DNA of 64,000 bases from JAKQEM01 sp964391185 (GCA_964391185.1 CAYMIX010000005.1:1-64000); one strand, 5' to 3'; positions 25,756 through 34,395 are shown, counted from the first letter of the stretch. Notes: a model not told the origin generated them from the letters alone. Made by a program: numbers and translations.

Positions 25756-26772
25756 TTACATCTTACTTCCGACAAACCTCGCGAGTTCGACGAACCTATT
25801 GCTGTAGCCCCATTCGTTGTCGTACCAAGCGAAGACTTTTGCCATTGTTCCTCCAGTGACATTAGTGAGAGCAGCATCGATGATGCAGCTGTGCGGATCA
25901 CCAACGATATCACGTGAGACAATTGGTGCATGTTCAACACGTAAGACGCCTTTCATGGGTCCTTTTGCAGCTTTTTCAAACGCAGCGATAATTGTTTCTG
26001 GTGTTAACTTCTTCTTCGAAACAATCGTCAGGTCTGTGAGGCTTCCTGTTGGCGTTGGCACACGAATGGAAACACCATCAAGCTTTCCATCAACTTCTGG
26101 GACGATCAATCCAATTGCTTTTGCTGCACCTGTAGAGGTTGGAACCATGTTAATAGCTGCAGCACGTGCTCGGCGGAGGTCAGCATGTGGAAGGTCTAAT
26201 AAGTTTTGATCGTTTGTATAACTGTGAATTGTCGTCATGAAACCGTGTTCAATACGAAAAGAATCATTGAGGACTTTCACCATTGGAGCGAGGCAGTTTG
26301 TGGTGCATGAAGCATTGCTAATAACATCCATCGTTTTTGGATTATAAATATTATCGTTCACGCCCATGCAAATAGTTGCATCTGGCTTGTCTTTACATGG
26401 AGCGGAGATTAATACTTTCTTCGCTCCGGCTTTGAGGTGCAACGCTGCATCATCGCGCTTGGTAAAGCGGCCGGTGCATTCAAGCACGACATCGACCTTC
26501 ATTTCTTTATGTATAAGTTTCGATGGATCTTTTTCTGCTGTGAGAAGAATTTCATCCTGCTCGGTTATCAATCTATTATTTTTGAATTCAGCCTTTCCAT
26601 CGTACATTCCATACGTGGAATCATATTTGAAAAGATGAGCGAGAGTTGCACCATCTGTAAGGTCATTGATGAGCACGACATTGAGCTCTGGGTATTTTTC
26701 TTCAATAATGCGCACGGCCTGTCGGCCGATACGTCCGAATCCGTTGATGGCAACATTGATAGTCTTTGGCAT
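25756..26772 (-). CDS. gap: Glyceraldehyde-3-phosphate dehydrogenase (NAD type)
   Basis: A 338-residue GAPDH converting glyceraldehyde-3-phosphate to 1,3-bisphosphoglycerate. It shows INGFGRIGRQAVR, VLINDLTD with the aspartate typical of NAD-specific enzymes, the catalytic ISNASCTTNCLAP and WYDNEWGYSNR. Start at ATG 26772 matches the family N-terminus (MPKTINVAI). A second, GapB-like paralog is at 44456-45475. TACAGT lies 23 nt upstream of the ATG, so this gene seems to have a short leader. Confidence 0.97.
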   Translation of the reverse strand: MPKTINVAINGFGRIGRQAVRIIEEKYPELNVVLINDLTDGATLAHLFKYDSTYGMYDGKAEFKNNRLITEQDEILLTAEKDPSKLIHKEMKVDVVLECTGRFTKRDDAALHLKAGAKKVLISAPCKDKPDATICMGVNDNIYNPKTMDVISNASCTTNCLAPMVKVLNDSFRIEHGFMTTIHSYTNDQNLLDLPHADLRRARAAAINMVPTSTGAAKAIGLIVPEVDGKLDGVSIRVPTPTGSLTDLTIVSKKKLTPETIIAAFEKAAKGPMKGVLRVEHAPIVSRDIVGDPHSCIIDAALTNVTGGTMAKVFAWYDNEWGYSNRFVELARFVGSKM

Positions 26773-26923
26773 GGAAAAAGGGGAGCAATTGCTCGAACTG
26801 TAGCACAACCCAATAATGTCAATGCTTGTTATTCACATACAAATCTGTTTTTTGAACGTTAGTCTTGAATTTGGGGGAGAACAATCACTTGACTAAACAT
26901 AAATCATACGTTATTTTAGTAAT

Positions 26924-27445
26924 ATGACACATGAGCTAGAATCTACTTTAAGGGAGCTAAAAATACTAAAAGAAGTTCTGCCTGATGATGGTGCAAAGAA
27001 CGAACTCAATCTTATTGAAGCAAATCTTATAGACCAAATACGTAGAGCCATTGACGGGTTTAAAGAATCGCATGCATTAAGAATTAGCCAAGTGCTACTT
27101 AGCAGAATGACCGAACAAAAAGCTCAAGGAGACCATGGTATTCTAGCAGCAGTAAAAGAAGAATTTCCTGCAATATTTAATAATGCAATGAATGCTCGTT
27201 CGGTAAATCGGACGAGGGATTTATTGATAGCTATCATTGAGGCTTCTGAGTCAGAAACTTCAGACAACTATTTAGATTTAAATGAATATGCACGTGTTAA
27301 TGCTTTAGGCATTGATAAAGTAATGCAGTCCCTTAATAATATAAAAGTATCAACTAAAGGGTTTAAGAAATTTAGGCTAGAATGCATTACCAGTAGAGTC
27401 ACCGGACAGAAGTCATCTCGAAAAGTTCGGTTTGTAAAAAATTAA
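26924..27445 (+). CDS. Hypothetical helical protein
   Basis: A 173-residue soluble, mostly helical protein, AT-rich compared with neighbours and unlike any family I know. The second half (LNEYARVNALGIDKVMQSLNN) might be a winged-helix-like unit. A good promoter is visible: TTGACT at 26889-26894, then TATTTT ending 6 nt before the ATG. It overlaps the convergent endonuclease IV-like gene by 4 bp. Confidence 0.6.
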   Translation: MTHELESTLRELKILKEVLPDDGAKNELNLIEANLIDQIRRAIDGFKESHALRISQVLLSRMTEQKAQGDHGILAAVKEEFPAIFNNAMNARSVNRTRDLLIAIIEASESETSDNYLDLNEYARVNALGIDKVMQSLNNIKVSTKGFKKFRLECITSRVTGQKSSRKVRFVKN

Positions 27446-28200
27446 CTTTCATAAACTATCTGGAGTATCATTGTATCTTCTTCCATAAGAGGGGATTCGC
27501 AAACGAGAACTCCACCGATGTCACGCTTTTTAAGGACAGAAACATATTCTTTCCATTTGAAATCTGTTTCTGCGAATGGCAAATGATGCTTTTCACCTTT
27601 ATCACCATACGCAATTCCTGAAACATGGAGATGGAGTTTCTTCATCGCTTTCTTCCCTAAGTATTTTTCAGTCAGATCAAACATATCATTCCATTCTTTT
27701 GTGGAATTAAACTTTCCACCGGATCGCGCAAACAAGTGAGAGACATCGATACATGGCCGTAGATCGAACTCTTTGCAAACGGTAAGAATTTCCTCCAATG
27801 TGCCGAATTGCGATTGCTTACCCATTGTTTCATATGCGAGGTTCACGTCAGGGAATTGCTTCGCTTTGAGCTTCAGCATTTCTTCAGTTGCACGACGCAC
27901 TCCGTCGAGAGCCTTACCATTTGTTCCATTAAATGCTGCGTGTACACAGACAGAAACAGCACCTGCGATTTGAGCCATCGTCAGCGCATCGACAATACGT
28001 TTCTTACTCGCCGCAAGCTTTGCAGGATCTTCAGAATTTAGATTGATGAAATAAGGCGCGTGAACAGTCAGTGTGAAATCTAAGGACTTCGCCAGCTCAT
28101 GAATCTCCTGCATATGTTCTATGTTTTTCGGAACGCTCTGCACCCATTCCATTTCCATCGCGCGAATGCCCAGTGAGTGCGCATGTTTTATGCCTTTCAA
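27442..28200 (-). CDS. Endonuclease IV-like TIM-barrel protein, start codon unclear
   Basis: Members of this family cut DNA at abasic sites using a trinuclear zinc centre in a TIM barrel. Likely metal ligands are present: HAPYF, HAAFNG, AYETMG, IDVSHLF, HLHVSG and CESP. The first normal start codon is TTG 28200, but the homologous N-terminal strand continues upstream in frame (IATPGAPFGTPKPGG) to ATA at 28258-28260, with no ATG, GTG or TTG before a TGA. The true N-terminus therefore probably begins at an AUA codon at 28260, or there is a mutation. Other sugar-phosphate isomerase/epimerase relatives remain possible. Confidence 0.75.
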   Translation of the reverse strand: MKGIKHAHSLGIRAMEMEWVQSVPKNIEHMQEIHELAKSLDFTLTVHAPYFINLNSEDPAKLAASKKRIVDALTMAQIAGAVSVCVHAAFNGTNGKALDGVRRATEEMLKLKAKQFPDVNLAYETMGKQSQFGTLEEILTVCKEFDLRPCIDVSHLFARSGGKFNSTKEWNDMFDLTEKYLGKKAMKKLHLHVSGIAYGDKGEKHHLPFAETDFKWKEYVSVLKKRDIGGVLVCESPLMEEDTMILQIVYES

Positions 28201-28379
28201 TGTTCCCCCTGGTTTAGGAGTGCCGAAGGGCGCGCCGGGGGTTGCTATAACTAATGGTATGGGGAGTAATGGGAGTCCGGAAGGTCCGGGGTGTAGGAAA
28301 TATTCTCAGATATTCTACAATGCTTTCGTACAATCATGATACCCCCGTTACTCCCTGTACACTCCTTACTCACAAAAAG

Positions 28380-29750
28380 ATGCCTATCAATCAAGCCATC
28401 ATCGATGCAACACTCCGTGAAAAATACGGTGAGGCTGCATATAAAGTCGTCGAGGTGCTCACAGATGCCGGCTATGACACGTGGTGGGTGGGTGGCTGTG
28501 TGCGCGACATGTTGCAGGGGCATACACCCAAAGATATTGATATCGCGACTGCAGCAACGCCTGAGCAAGTACTAGGACTATTCGCTAAAGGACGAGAGGT
28601 GCCGCGCCCACTCGGCAGCGTGCGCATCAGAGTAGGGAAGTTTGTATTTGAGATAACAACATTCCGCGAAGAGTCCGATGTATCTGACGGGCGTATCCCA
28701 GAATCAGTGTCATTTAGTGCACGCGATCCAGATGCTAAACGCCGCGATTTCACGGTCAATGCGATGTATTTTCATCCGATCTCATGCGAACTTTATGACC
28801 CGTTTAATGGAGAGGCAGATGTAAAAGAGAGATTGGTACGGTTTGTCGGAAATCCTGCAGAACGTATTAAGCACGATGCACTTCGTATTATGCGTGCGGT
28901 GCGATTCCGCGCGAAGATCGATGGTCAGTATCACCCTGATACGTATGCAGCATTACGCGAGCACGCTCCACTTGTCGAAAATTTATCAGGAATTAGAAAA
29001 CTTGAAGAACTCGAAAAGTTATTGGTTACACCTAATGCTGATAGGGGATTGGAAGATTTATGGGAACTATCGATTCTGAAATACGTCGTGCCAGAGCTGT
29101 ATAAATGCAAAGGCATTCCGCAACCGGCAGATTATCACCATGAAGGTGACGTGTGGGACCACACCTTGCAATGCGTTCGATCATTTACCGATGAACACCT
29201 GGTTGATGTCCGACTCGCGGCACTCTTTCACGATAGCGGCAAAGCAGAAACATTTAGCCTCAAAGAACGTATTCGATTTGACCATCATGCGACTATTTCC
29301 GCAGAAATAAGCGAGAAGGCATTAGCGCGACTTGGTATCTCCAATAAGCGGAAAGAAAAAATTTCCTGGCTGATCAAGCATCATATGATGATGGGATCAT
29401 TCGTTGGTCCAGAAAGTCCCATGCCCGAAGAACGCAAAGCGCATTGGTATTTCAACCAGTGGTTCCCCGAACTGCTCCAAGTATTTTGGCTCGATATCGC
29501 GGGAACAACGCCGAGTAATTTTGATTTATACAATAGAATCGTCGATGACTATAACCATTTCCTCGACACACATCCGCGTCCTGTAAAATTACTTCTCGAT
29601 GGAAAGGGGATCATGGAAGCAACGGGCCTTAAGCCGAGTGCACGCATAGGAGAAATCCTAGACGAATTACATGATGCACAAATGCGCAAAGAAGTGACGA
29701 CAAAAAAGGAAGCTCTAGAATTTGTGCAAAAGTTTTCAGATGCAGTTTGA
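28380..29750 (+). CDS. cca: CCA-adding/poly(A) polymerase-type nucleotidyltransferase with HD domain
   Basis: A 456-residue class II nucleotidyltransferase. Residues about 30-170 hold the head domain with WWVGGCVRDMLQG and DIDIAT (metal-binding DxD) and RRDFTVNAMYF. RIMRAVRFRAK follows, and an HD domain lies near residues 255-290 (VWDHTL, ALFHDSGKAE). It is expected to add or repair the tRNA 3' CCA, although all six tRNAs here already encode CCA; polyadenylation is an alternative. ATG 28380 is chosen; ATG 28320 in the same frame is possible. Confidence 0.9.
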   Translation: MPINQAIIDATLREKYGEAAYKVVEVLTDAGYDTWWVGGCVRDMLQGHTPKDIDIATAATPEQVLGLFAKGREVPRPLGSVRIRVGKFVFEITTFREESDVSDGRIPESVSFSARDPDAKRRDFTVNAMYFHPISCELYDPFNGEADVKERLVRFVGNPAERIKHDALRIMRAVRFRAKIDGQYHPDTYAALREHAPLVENLSGIRKLEELEKLLVTPNADRGLEDLWELSILKYVVPELYKCKGIPQPADYHHEGDVWDHTLQCVRSFTDEHLVDVRLAALFHDSGKAETFSLKERIRFDHHATISAEISEKALARLGISNKRKEKISWLIKHHMMMGSFVGPESPMPEERKAHWYFNQWFPELLQVFWLDIAGTTPSNFDLYNRIVDDYNHFLDTHPRPVKLLLDGKGIMEATGLKPSARIGEILDELHDAQMRKEVTTKKEALEFVQKFSDAV

Positions 29751-29751
29751 T

Positions 29752-30060
29752 TTAATTGCTTGAACCGATATCACCTTTAGCTGAACGCTTGTCGTATTTC
29801 TTCAGTACACGGTGAAGCGCAACTTCTAAATCGACATGTGCGGCATTTGCGCACGCAATCAAAGAAAAAAGTACATCGCCAATCTCATCGGCAAAGTCTT
29901 CTGTCGCATGGAATTCTTTGCGACCATAGTCTGTTGCTGTTAAGACTTCCTTCGCTACTTCACCAAGTTCCGAGACGACATCAAGCAGACGATGTTCCGG
30001 TGAAGCAATGAGATTGTGATGAAGGCAGAACAGTTGGATTTTTTCTTAAATGTCTTTCAT
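29752..30060 (-). pseudogene. MazG-like pyrophosphohydrolase gene with in-frame stop at codon 5
   Basis: Reading from ATG 30060 gives M-K-D-I-stop, then an uninterrupted 97-codon frame. That frame matches small MazG-like NTP pyrophosphohydrolases: SPEHRLLDVVSELGEVAKE, YGRKEF, the second metal motif DEIGDVLFSLI, and a GDIGSSN end before TAA. The ATG overlaps the dedA stop (ATGA), so the start is well placed, and the TAA stands where a Gln (CAA) would fit. No ATG, GTG or TTG follows until after the catalytic motifs. A nonsense mutation, a sequencing error or an unusual start (CTG, codon 10) could explain it. Confidence 0.8.
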
Positions 30061-30677
30061 GACTTGATAATAGCCGCAGTACGTTTGTTGTACCAACGGT
30101 AAAGCCACATCGCGAGCACTACGAGACCAATAAGAACGACAAGACTAGTGACTGCTGTTGATGAAACGACAACCGCTCGTTTCCACGCGTAACCAAACAC
30201 ATAGCCAAGAGCGATATAGGAAAATGACCAGATAATCGCACTGAGAACATTCAACACATAAAACTGGCCGCGGTGCATATCAGAAACTCCTGCGACAAAT
30301 GGAACAATTGAACGAATCGGTCCGATGAAACGAGCAAGGATAATGCTTTTACCTCCGTGTTTCTTGAAAAAATCTTTTCCTGTCTTGATGTACTTCGCGA
30401 TAAATGGATAACGTTCTGTTTGAAGTCGTCCAAAATGCCCGAGTTCGTAGCTCACAGCGTTACCGAGAATCGCGCCACACACAGCAAAGAACACAAGATC
30501 GTAGAAGTCGTAATAATTCTGCGGGACCAATCCACCCATCACAATAAGTAAGATCGTTCCCGGGATGAAAATACCAGCGAGAACAAACGACTCACCGAAG
30601 GTGATTGCCATGAGCAACCAATACCCAACGATACCAAGCTCCTGCAGTCTCGGCAGAAACTCTTGTATAAATTCCAT
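30057..30677 (-). CDS. DedA family membrane protein
   Basis: A 206-residue polytopic protein with the DedA signature: GIFIPGTILLIVMGG, a GNAVSYELGHFGR loop, and RFIGPIRSIVPFVAGVS. DedA proteins are flippase-like membrane proteins involved in lipid recycling and envelope homeostasis. TAAAGT lies 7 nt before the ATG (leaderless). The stop codon overlaps the start of the interrupted MazG-like gene. Confidence 0.92.
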   Translation of the reverse strand: MEFIQEFLPRLQELGIVGYWLLMAITFGESFVLAGIFIPGTILLIVMGGLVPQNYYDFYDLVFFAVCGAILGNAVSYELGHFGRLQTERYPFIAKYIKTGKDFFKKHGGKSIILARFIGPIRSIVPFVAGVSDMHRGQFYVLNVLSAIIWSFSYIALGYVFGYAWKRAVVVSSTAVTSLVVLIGLVVLAMWLYRWYNKRTAAIIKS

Positions 30678-30696
30678 ATTGGTAACTTTACCCTAC

Positions 30697-31185
30697 TTAG
30701 AACTGAACAGGAATTTGGATGCTCTCGTCATTCTCTGGGAGTCCTGATGGATTATCTTTTTCGAGAACAAGTGTGCCTGTTGTGGTCGAGGGAGTAGAGA
30801 ATGTCAGCGTAACCGAAAACGGTACATAGTTTGCTGTCATCCAATCGCTCTGAGCTTGGGCTGGAGCAACGGCGATTTCATTGCCGTTACCATCCAAGAG
30901 ACGAACAGGGAAGCTCGCTTCGAAGTACCAGCCTGCAGCTTCACCAGTGATTGTTAACGGACTAGAGACAGTATCATTGGGCTCAACAGAAACATTCCGT
31001 GGGTTTTCGGTAATGACATCAACTTCCTCTACAAATGTCTGGCCATCAGCAGCACACTGACGTGGGTAGCTTTCCATCACAGGGTTACCAGCAGCGACGC
31101 ATTCTTCAAATGAGGTAATTTTTGGCGCGCAGGCTGCAAGCGTCAAAATAGACACGCCGATGATCGAAAATCGAGAATGATTCAT
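30697..31185 (-). CDS. Lipoprotein with Gmad2 Ig-like domain
   Basis: A 162-residue lipoprotein (lipobox TLAAC, Cys19). After the anchor comes a cysteine motif SFEECVAAGNP...SYPRQC that recurs in small secreted proteins of such genomes. It is followed by a Gmad2 immunoglobulin-like domain (SPLTITGEAAGWYFEASFPV, ending GTLVLEKDNPSG), known from spore-germination proteins and many secreted proteins. ATG 31185 is chosen because TATACT lies 8 nt upstream and it gives a correct signal peptide. Confidence 0.85.
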   Translation of the reverse strand: MNHSRFSIIGVSILTLAACAPKITSFEECVAAGNPVMESYPRQCAADGQTFVEEVDVITENPRNVSVEPNDTVSSPLTITGEAAGWYFEASFPVRLLDGNGNEIAVAPAQAQSDWMTANYVPFSVTLTFSTPSTTTGTLVLEKDNPSGLPENDESIQIPVQF

Positions 31186-31207
31186 AGATGTTGAGTATAG
31201 CATTTTT

Positions 31208-31284
31208 TGGTGCGCCAGGGGGGATTCGAACCACCGACCGCAGGTTTATAAGTCCTGAGCTCTAACCAACTGAGCTACTGGCGC
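31208..31284 (-). tRNA. tRNA-Ile (anticodon TAT), imperfect stems
   Basis: A 77-nt cloverleaf: acceptor GCGCCAG/CTGGCGC, D arm GCTC/GAGC, anticodon loop CTTATAA (anticodon TAT, decoding AUA), discriminator A and encoded CCA. Two stem mismatches stand out from the other five tRNAs: A-A at the base of the anticodon loop (CAGGA/ACCTG) and U-C in the T stem (GGTGG/CCCCC). Tandem copies of its 5' end lie upstream. Confidence 0.88.
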
Positions 31285-31478
31285 ACGTATGTACCAATCT
31301 TGTTCAAAGTTCATCACCAGAGCTCAATGATATTTCATGACGGCTTCGCAGGCGAAGCCTTGCCAACTGAGCTACTGGCGCACGTATGTACCAATCTTGT
31401 TCAAAGTTCATCACCAGAGCTCAATGATATTTCATGACGGCTTCGCAGGCGAAGCCTTGCCAACTGAGCTACTGGCGC
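31285..31478 (-). repeat. Two tandem 97-bp repeats carrying tRNA-Ile 5' fragments
   Basis: Units 31285-31381 and 31382-31478 are essentially identical. On minus each begins with the 19-nt 5' part of tRNA-Ile (acceptor strand and half of the D arm). A GGCTTCGC/GCGAAGCC hairpin and a spacer with GAGCTC and a promoter-like TTGAAC...TACATA follow, and the next copy or the intact tRNA comes after. The unit is thus promoter plus tRNA start, duplicated twice upstream of the real gene. Confidence 0.9.
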
Positions 31479-31546
31479 ACTATGTACGTACCTAGTCTGA
31501 AGAACGTAGCACGATTGTAGCGAAGATAGTTTGAGATCGCATACTA

Positions 31547-31571
31547 CAAAAACGGACACTTTCGCGCCCGT
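31547..31571 (-). terminator. rplI terminator
   Basis: On minus, ACGGGCGC and GTGTCCGT pair (two G-U) around a GAAA tetraloop and run into TTTTTG, about 25 bp after the rplI stop. Confidence 0.8.
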
Positions 31572-31596
31572 TGTATTTCCTTGTTTGAGTCTTCTA

Positions 31597-32064
31597 TTAC
31601 TTCTTCTTTGCAGCCACTTCCTTCTCTGCGTCGACACGAATCGCGAGTGGAACAAGCTGTGTACCCATCTGCATCGAGATCTGGAAAGTACCCGTACCCT
31701 TGATAGGATCATCAATTTTAATGGATTCTGTTCCAACAGTGACGTCGTGCTGCTTCTTGAGTTCTTTCACGATTTCATCTTCTGAGATAGCAGCATAGAG
31801 CTTACCTGTCTTTGTAACCTTCTTCTTGAAGACCACAGACTTACCTACAAGCCCCTGTGCGATTGCAGCAACAGCTGCGCGCTCGCCTTCACGTTCTTCG
31901 GCGCGGCGGCGAATGAACTCTGCGTAACGCTTGCGGACCAAGGGCGTAGCAACGAGTGCTGCACGTTTTGGAAGCAAGTAGTTGAGGGCAAAACCATCTC
32001 CTACGACCAGAAGATCGTTTTTCTTGCCAATGCCTACGATGTCTTGAAGGAGTAATACTTCCAT
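31597..32064 (-). CDS. rplI: Ribosomal protein bL9
   Basis: A 155-residue bL9: N-terminal MEVLLLQDIVGIGKKNDLL, GFALNYLLPKRAA, a long connecting helix with EEREGERAA, and a C-terminal domain, with a lysine tail VAAKKK. Length is normal. Several lineages of the candidate radiation lack bL9, so its presence helps narrow placement. A terminator follows. Confidence 0.97.
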   Translation of the reverse strand: MEVLLLQDIVGIGKKNDLLVVGDGFALNYLLPKRAALVATPLVRKRYAEFIRRRAEEREGERAAVAAIAQGLVGKSVVFKKKVTKTGKLYAAISEDEIVKELKKQHDVTVGTESIKIDDPIKGTGTFQISMQMGTQLVPLAIRVDAEKEVAAKKK

Positions 32065-32141
32065 ATAAACCTGAGAAAAAGCTAAAAGATCCTACGGGAG
32101 TTAGAGCAGGACGTCAATGGTGAGATCGCCTATCTGGCCCA

Positions 32142-34391
32142 TCAAATGGCCTCCTCGGCTGTTTCTGACTGAAAGAAGCTTGACATCCATCCAAAAAAGC
32201 TGAGCCATCCTTTACCAGCCTGAAATATACGTTCTTGGTGTGTGTACCAGCGATGGAGCGTTAAAAGGCGATCTGAGTGCTGGGAGAGGCGCCCCAGTTC
32301 GATTCCGAGGATGTCACTACGATGAGCAAACGTATATTCCGGTGAATAGAGGAAGATCGCAGGCACATCGCGCTTGAGCACTTCACGGAGCTTGCTCAGA
32401 GCACCTTGTCGATCTTCGGCGCTACTATTACCACGAATTGTTTCCAAAAGAGAATCAGCCTCGAACGATGCGTACTGCGAAAGATTATATGCATCGAGAC
32501 GGAGGTCGCTACGCCTGTCCGTTATGCGCTGCACTCCACTCGAGTGCCAGTATGGATAGCTATCCAAGTTATCGAGCAATGATTGACCGAAGAGCAATAC
32601 ATCGTAATCTCGTTTGAGCAACCGCTCCTCGAAAGCTGAACGAGTTTCTGGGACATCGATCTGCACTTGCACACCAAGTGTGGCCCACTGCTTTTTGATT
32701 ATGTCGGCAACAGTTCTATACGTCGTTGGCGATGGGCTTGTGAGCAACGTAATGGTAAGACTTTCACCACGATCGTTAATGCGCGTGCCAATAGCATCCT
32801 CTAACCTTCTACGACGCAGATACGATTGATCGACCGTAAGATCGGCAACGGTGATACGCTCTGCTTCTGGAATTTTCTTATCGCGAGACTCAATAAACTG
32901 ATCAACGAGCTTCTGCTCGTTATTTGCGCGCTGAAATTCAATGGCATTTGTTACACGACGAACATAGAACGAATCAATTGTGCGTCCTTTACCATCCGTC
33001 AAACGTAAAAGATTCATGCCAATCTTTAGGCTTCCAGTACCTGCGTACGTCGGCAATGCGATTATCCAAGCACCTGATTGTGTAGGATGGGCTTGCAGAT
33101 TCACACCATTCACAGAATTTTTCCCACTCAATCCATTACCCTCGCCAGTGATAGTAAGCACCGCTCCAGTATCCAAAAATGCGACAGGATCGGTATGAAT
33201 AATTCCTGTTTGATTTGCTTCACGTTGCTCTAAGAGCTTTTGCAAATGCACTTTCTCTGGAAAGTACCATTCCGATTCGAAGAGCGCACCTTGTGCCGCA
33301 TTCGCATCGTAGGAATATCTCCAATCAGACGTATCAAGTTCAAGAAGTGGTGTATCAACGATCACTGATTCTCCCATTTCATCGACGATATGTTGCTTGT
33401 TGATCCCAAGTTGCAAACCTAAGCGCAATTTCTGATCTTTCACTATCGGACGTTCAAGGTTGAAAAACAGAGCCACATATTGCGGCAATGAATAATCAAC
33501 TGCATTAAAGCGATCGGGGAGCGCAGGCTTTCCAGTGGCTGTATGCGGAACCTGACGCAATCCATCGAGGTTTCGAAGGTCTGAAAGAAGTGTTTGGTAA
33601 TCGGGGAAAATACGGAACACTACTCTATCTAAGCGATACACCGGAGCTATCTGACGCGTCCAACGCTCGAGGGTGACTTCGGTACTCAATTCCGTTTCAA
33701 CAATGCTCTTGAGCTTATACGGACCAGCTCCGACCGGACTAAAACCGAAATCCAGTGTTTGATCGAGCATGTCAGGCGCAATGCCAGCAAATGACGATTT
33801 CGGAAGTAAGCCAAGAGTAAGGTTGCTCGGGAAAAAGCTGTATGGTTGTTCTAAACGAAACTGAACTGTTTTTTCGTTGATTTGTTCGATACTCACACCC
33901 TGAAAATTTTGACGAAGAAGACTATTGGGAAAGTCTGGTTCTTGCGCTGTTTGAAAGGTAAAAACTACGTCGTCTGCGGTGACCGGATGTGGATTCTCTT
34001 CTGTGGAGTCGTGCCAAAACAGATTATCTTTGAGTGTAACGGTGTAAATTTTCCCATCGTTGGATACTTCATACGAAGCGAGGTCTTCTTCTATATCTTT
34101 TGTCTGTGGGTTGTATCGCAGAAGGCCGGCGAATACGAGAGAGACAATGTCACGGTTCACGTCATTGGTGACAGTAAACCATGGATTGATTGGTTGTAGA
34201 TCTCCCACAGAACCTTCGATATATGTTCCGCCTGTTGCAGGAACAAGGAGCGTATTTTCACGATAAAATTTCAAAAGAAGAATAGACGTACTTATGACAA
34301 ACAATGCAATCAAAATCGCAAATACCCAGCGTTCCCTGCGTACGTACCACGCAAGTGTTGAACTGGCGATAGAGGACGGTGAGCGATTCAT
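32142..34391 (-). CDS. ABC transporter substrate-binding protein, family 5 (peptide type)
   Basis: A 749-residue extracellular solute-binding protein anchored by an N-terminal membrane helix (about residues 21-41) rather than a lipobox. It has family 5 features: LVFAGLLRYN, LASYEVSNDGKIYTVTLKDN, FWHDSTEENPHPVTADDVVFTF and PVGAGPYKLKS, with a C-terminal lobe from about residue 500. Extra sequence between the lobes (about 370-490) contains an Ig-like or glycine-rich insert. Family members bind oligopeptides or other solutes; the permease and ATPase genes are not in the window. It begins 4 bp after secG, which suggests cotranscription. Confidence 0.88.
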   Translation of the reverse strand: MNRSPSSIASSTLAWYVRRERWVFAILIALFVISTSILLLKFYRENTLLVPATGGTYIEGSVGDLQPINPWFTVTNDVNRDIVSLVFAGLLRYNPQTKDIEEDLASYEVSNDGKIYTVTLKDNLFWHDSTEENPHPVTADDVVFTFQTAQEPDFPNSLLRQNFQGVSIEQINEKTVQFRLEQPYSFFPSNLTLGLLPKSSFAGIAPDMLDQTLDFGFSPVGAGPYKLKSIVETELSTEVTLERWTRQIAPVYRLDRVVFRIFPDYQTLLSDLRNLDGLRQVPHTATGKPALPDRFNAVDYSLPQYVALFFNLERPIVKDQKLRLGLQLGINKQHIVDEMGESVIVDTPLLELDTSDWRYSYDANAAQGALFESEWYFPEKVHLQKLLEQREANQTGIIHTDPVAFLDTGAVLTITGEGNGLSGKNSVNGVNLQAHPTQSGAWIIALPTYAGTGSLKIGMNLLRLTDGKGRTIDSFYVRRVTNAIEFQRANNEQKLVDQFIESRDKKIPEAERITVADLTVDQSYLRRRRLEDAIGTRINDRGESLTITLLTSPSPTTYRTVADIIKKQWATLGVQVQIDVPETRSAFEERLLKRDYDVLLFGQSLLDNLDSYPYWHSSGVQRITDRRSDLRLDAYNLSQYASFEADSLLETIRGNSSAEDRQGALSKLREVLKRDVPAIFLYSPEYTFAHRSDILGIELGRLSQHSDRLLTLHRWYTHQERIFQAGKGWLSFFGWMSSFFQSETAEEAI

Positions 34392-34395
34392 CTAT

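Noticed and set aside
31285..31478. Possible CRISPR array
   Set aside because: Only two 97-bp units, identical throughout with no variable spacers, and they contain tRNA fragments; no cas genes.
31401..31736. Minus-strand 111-residue ORF
   Set aside because: Crosses the repeats, the rplI terminator and the end of rplI in another frame.
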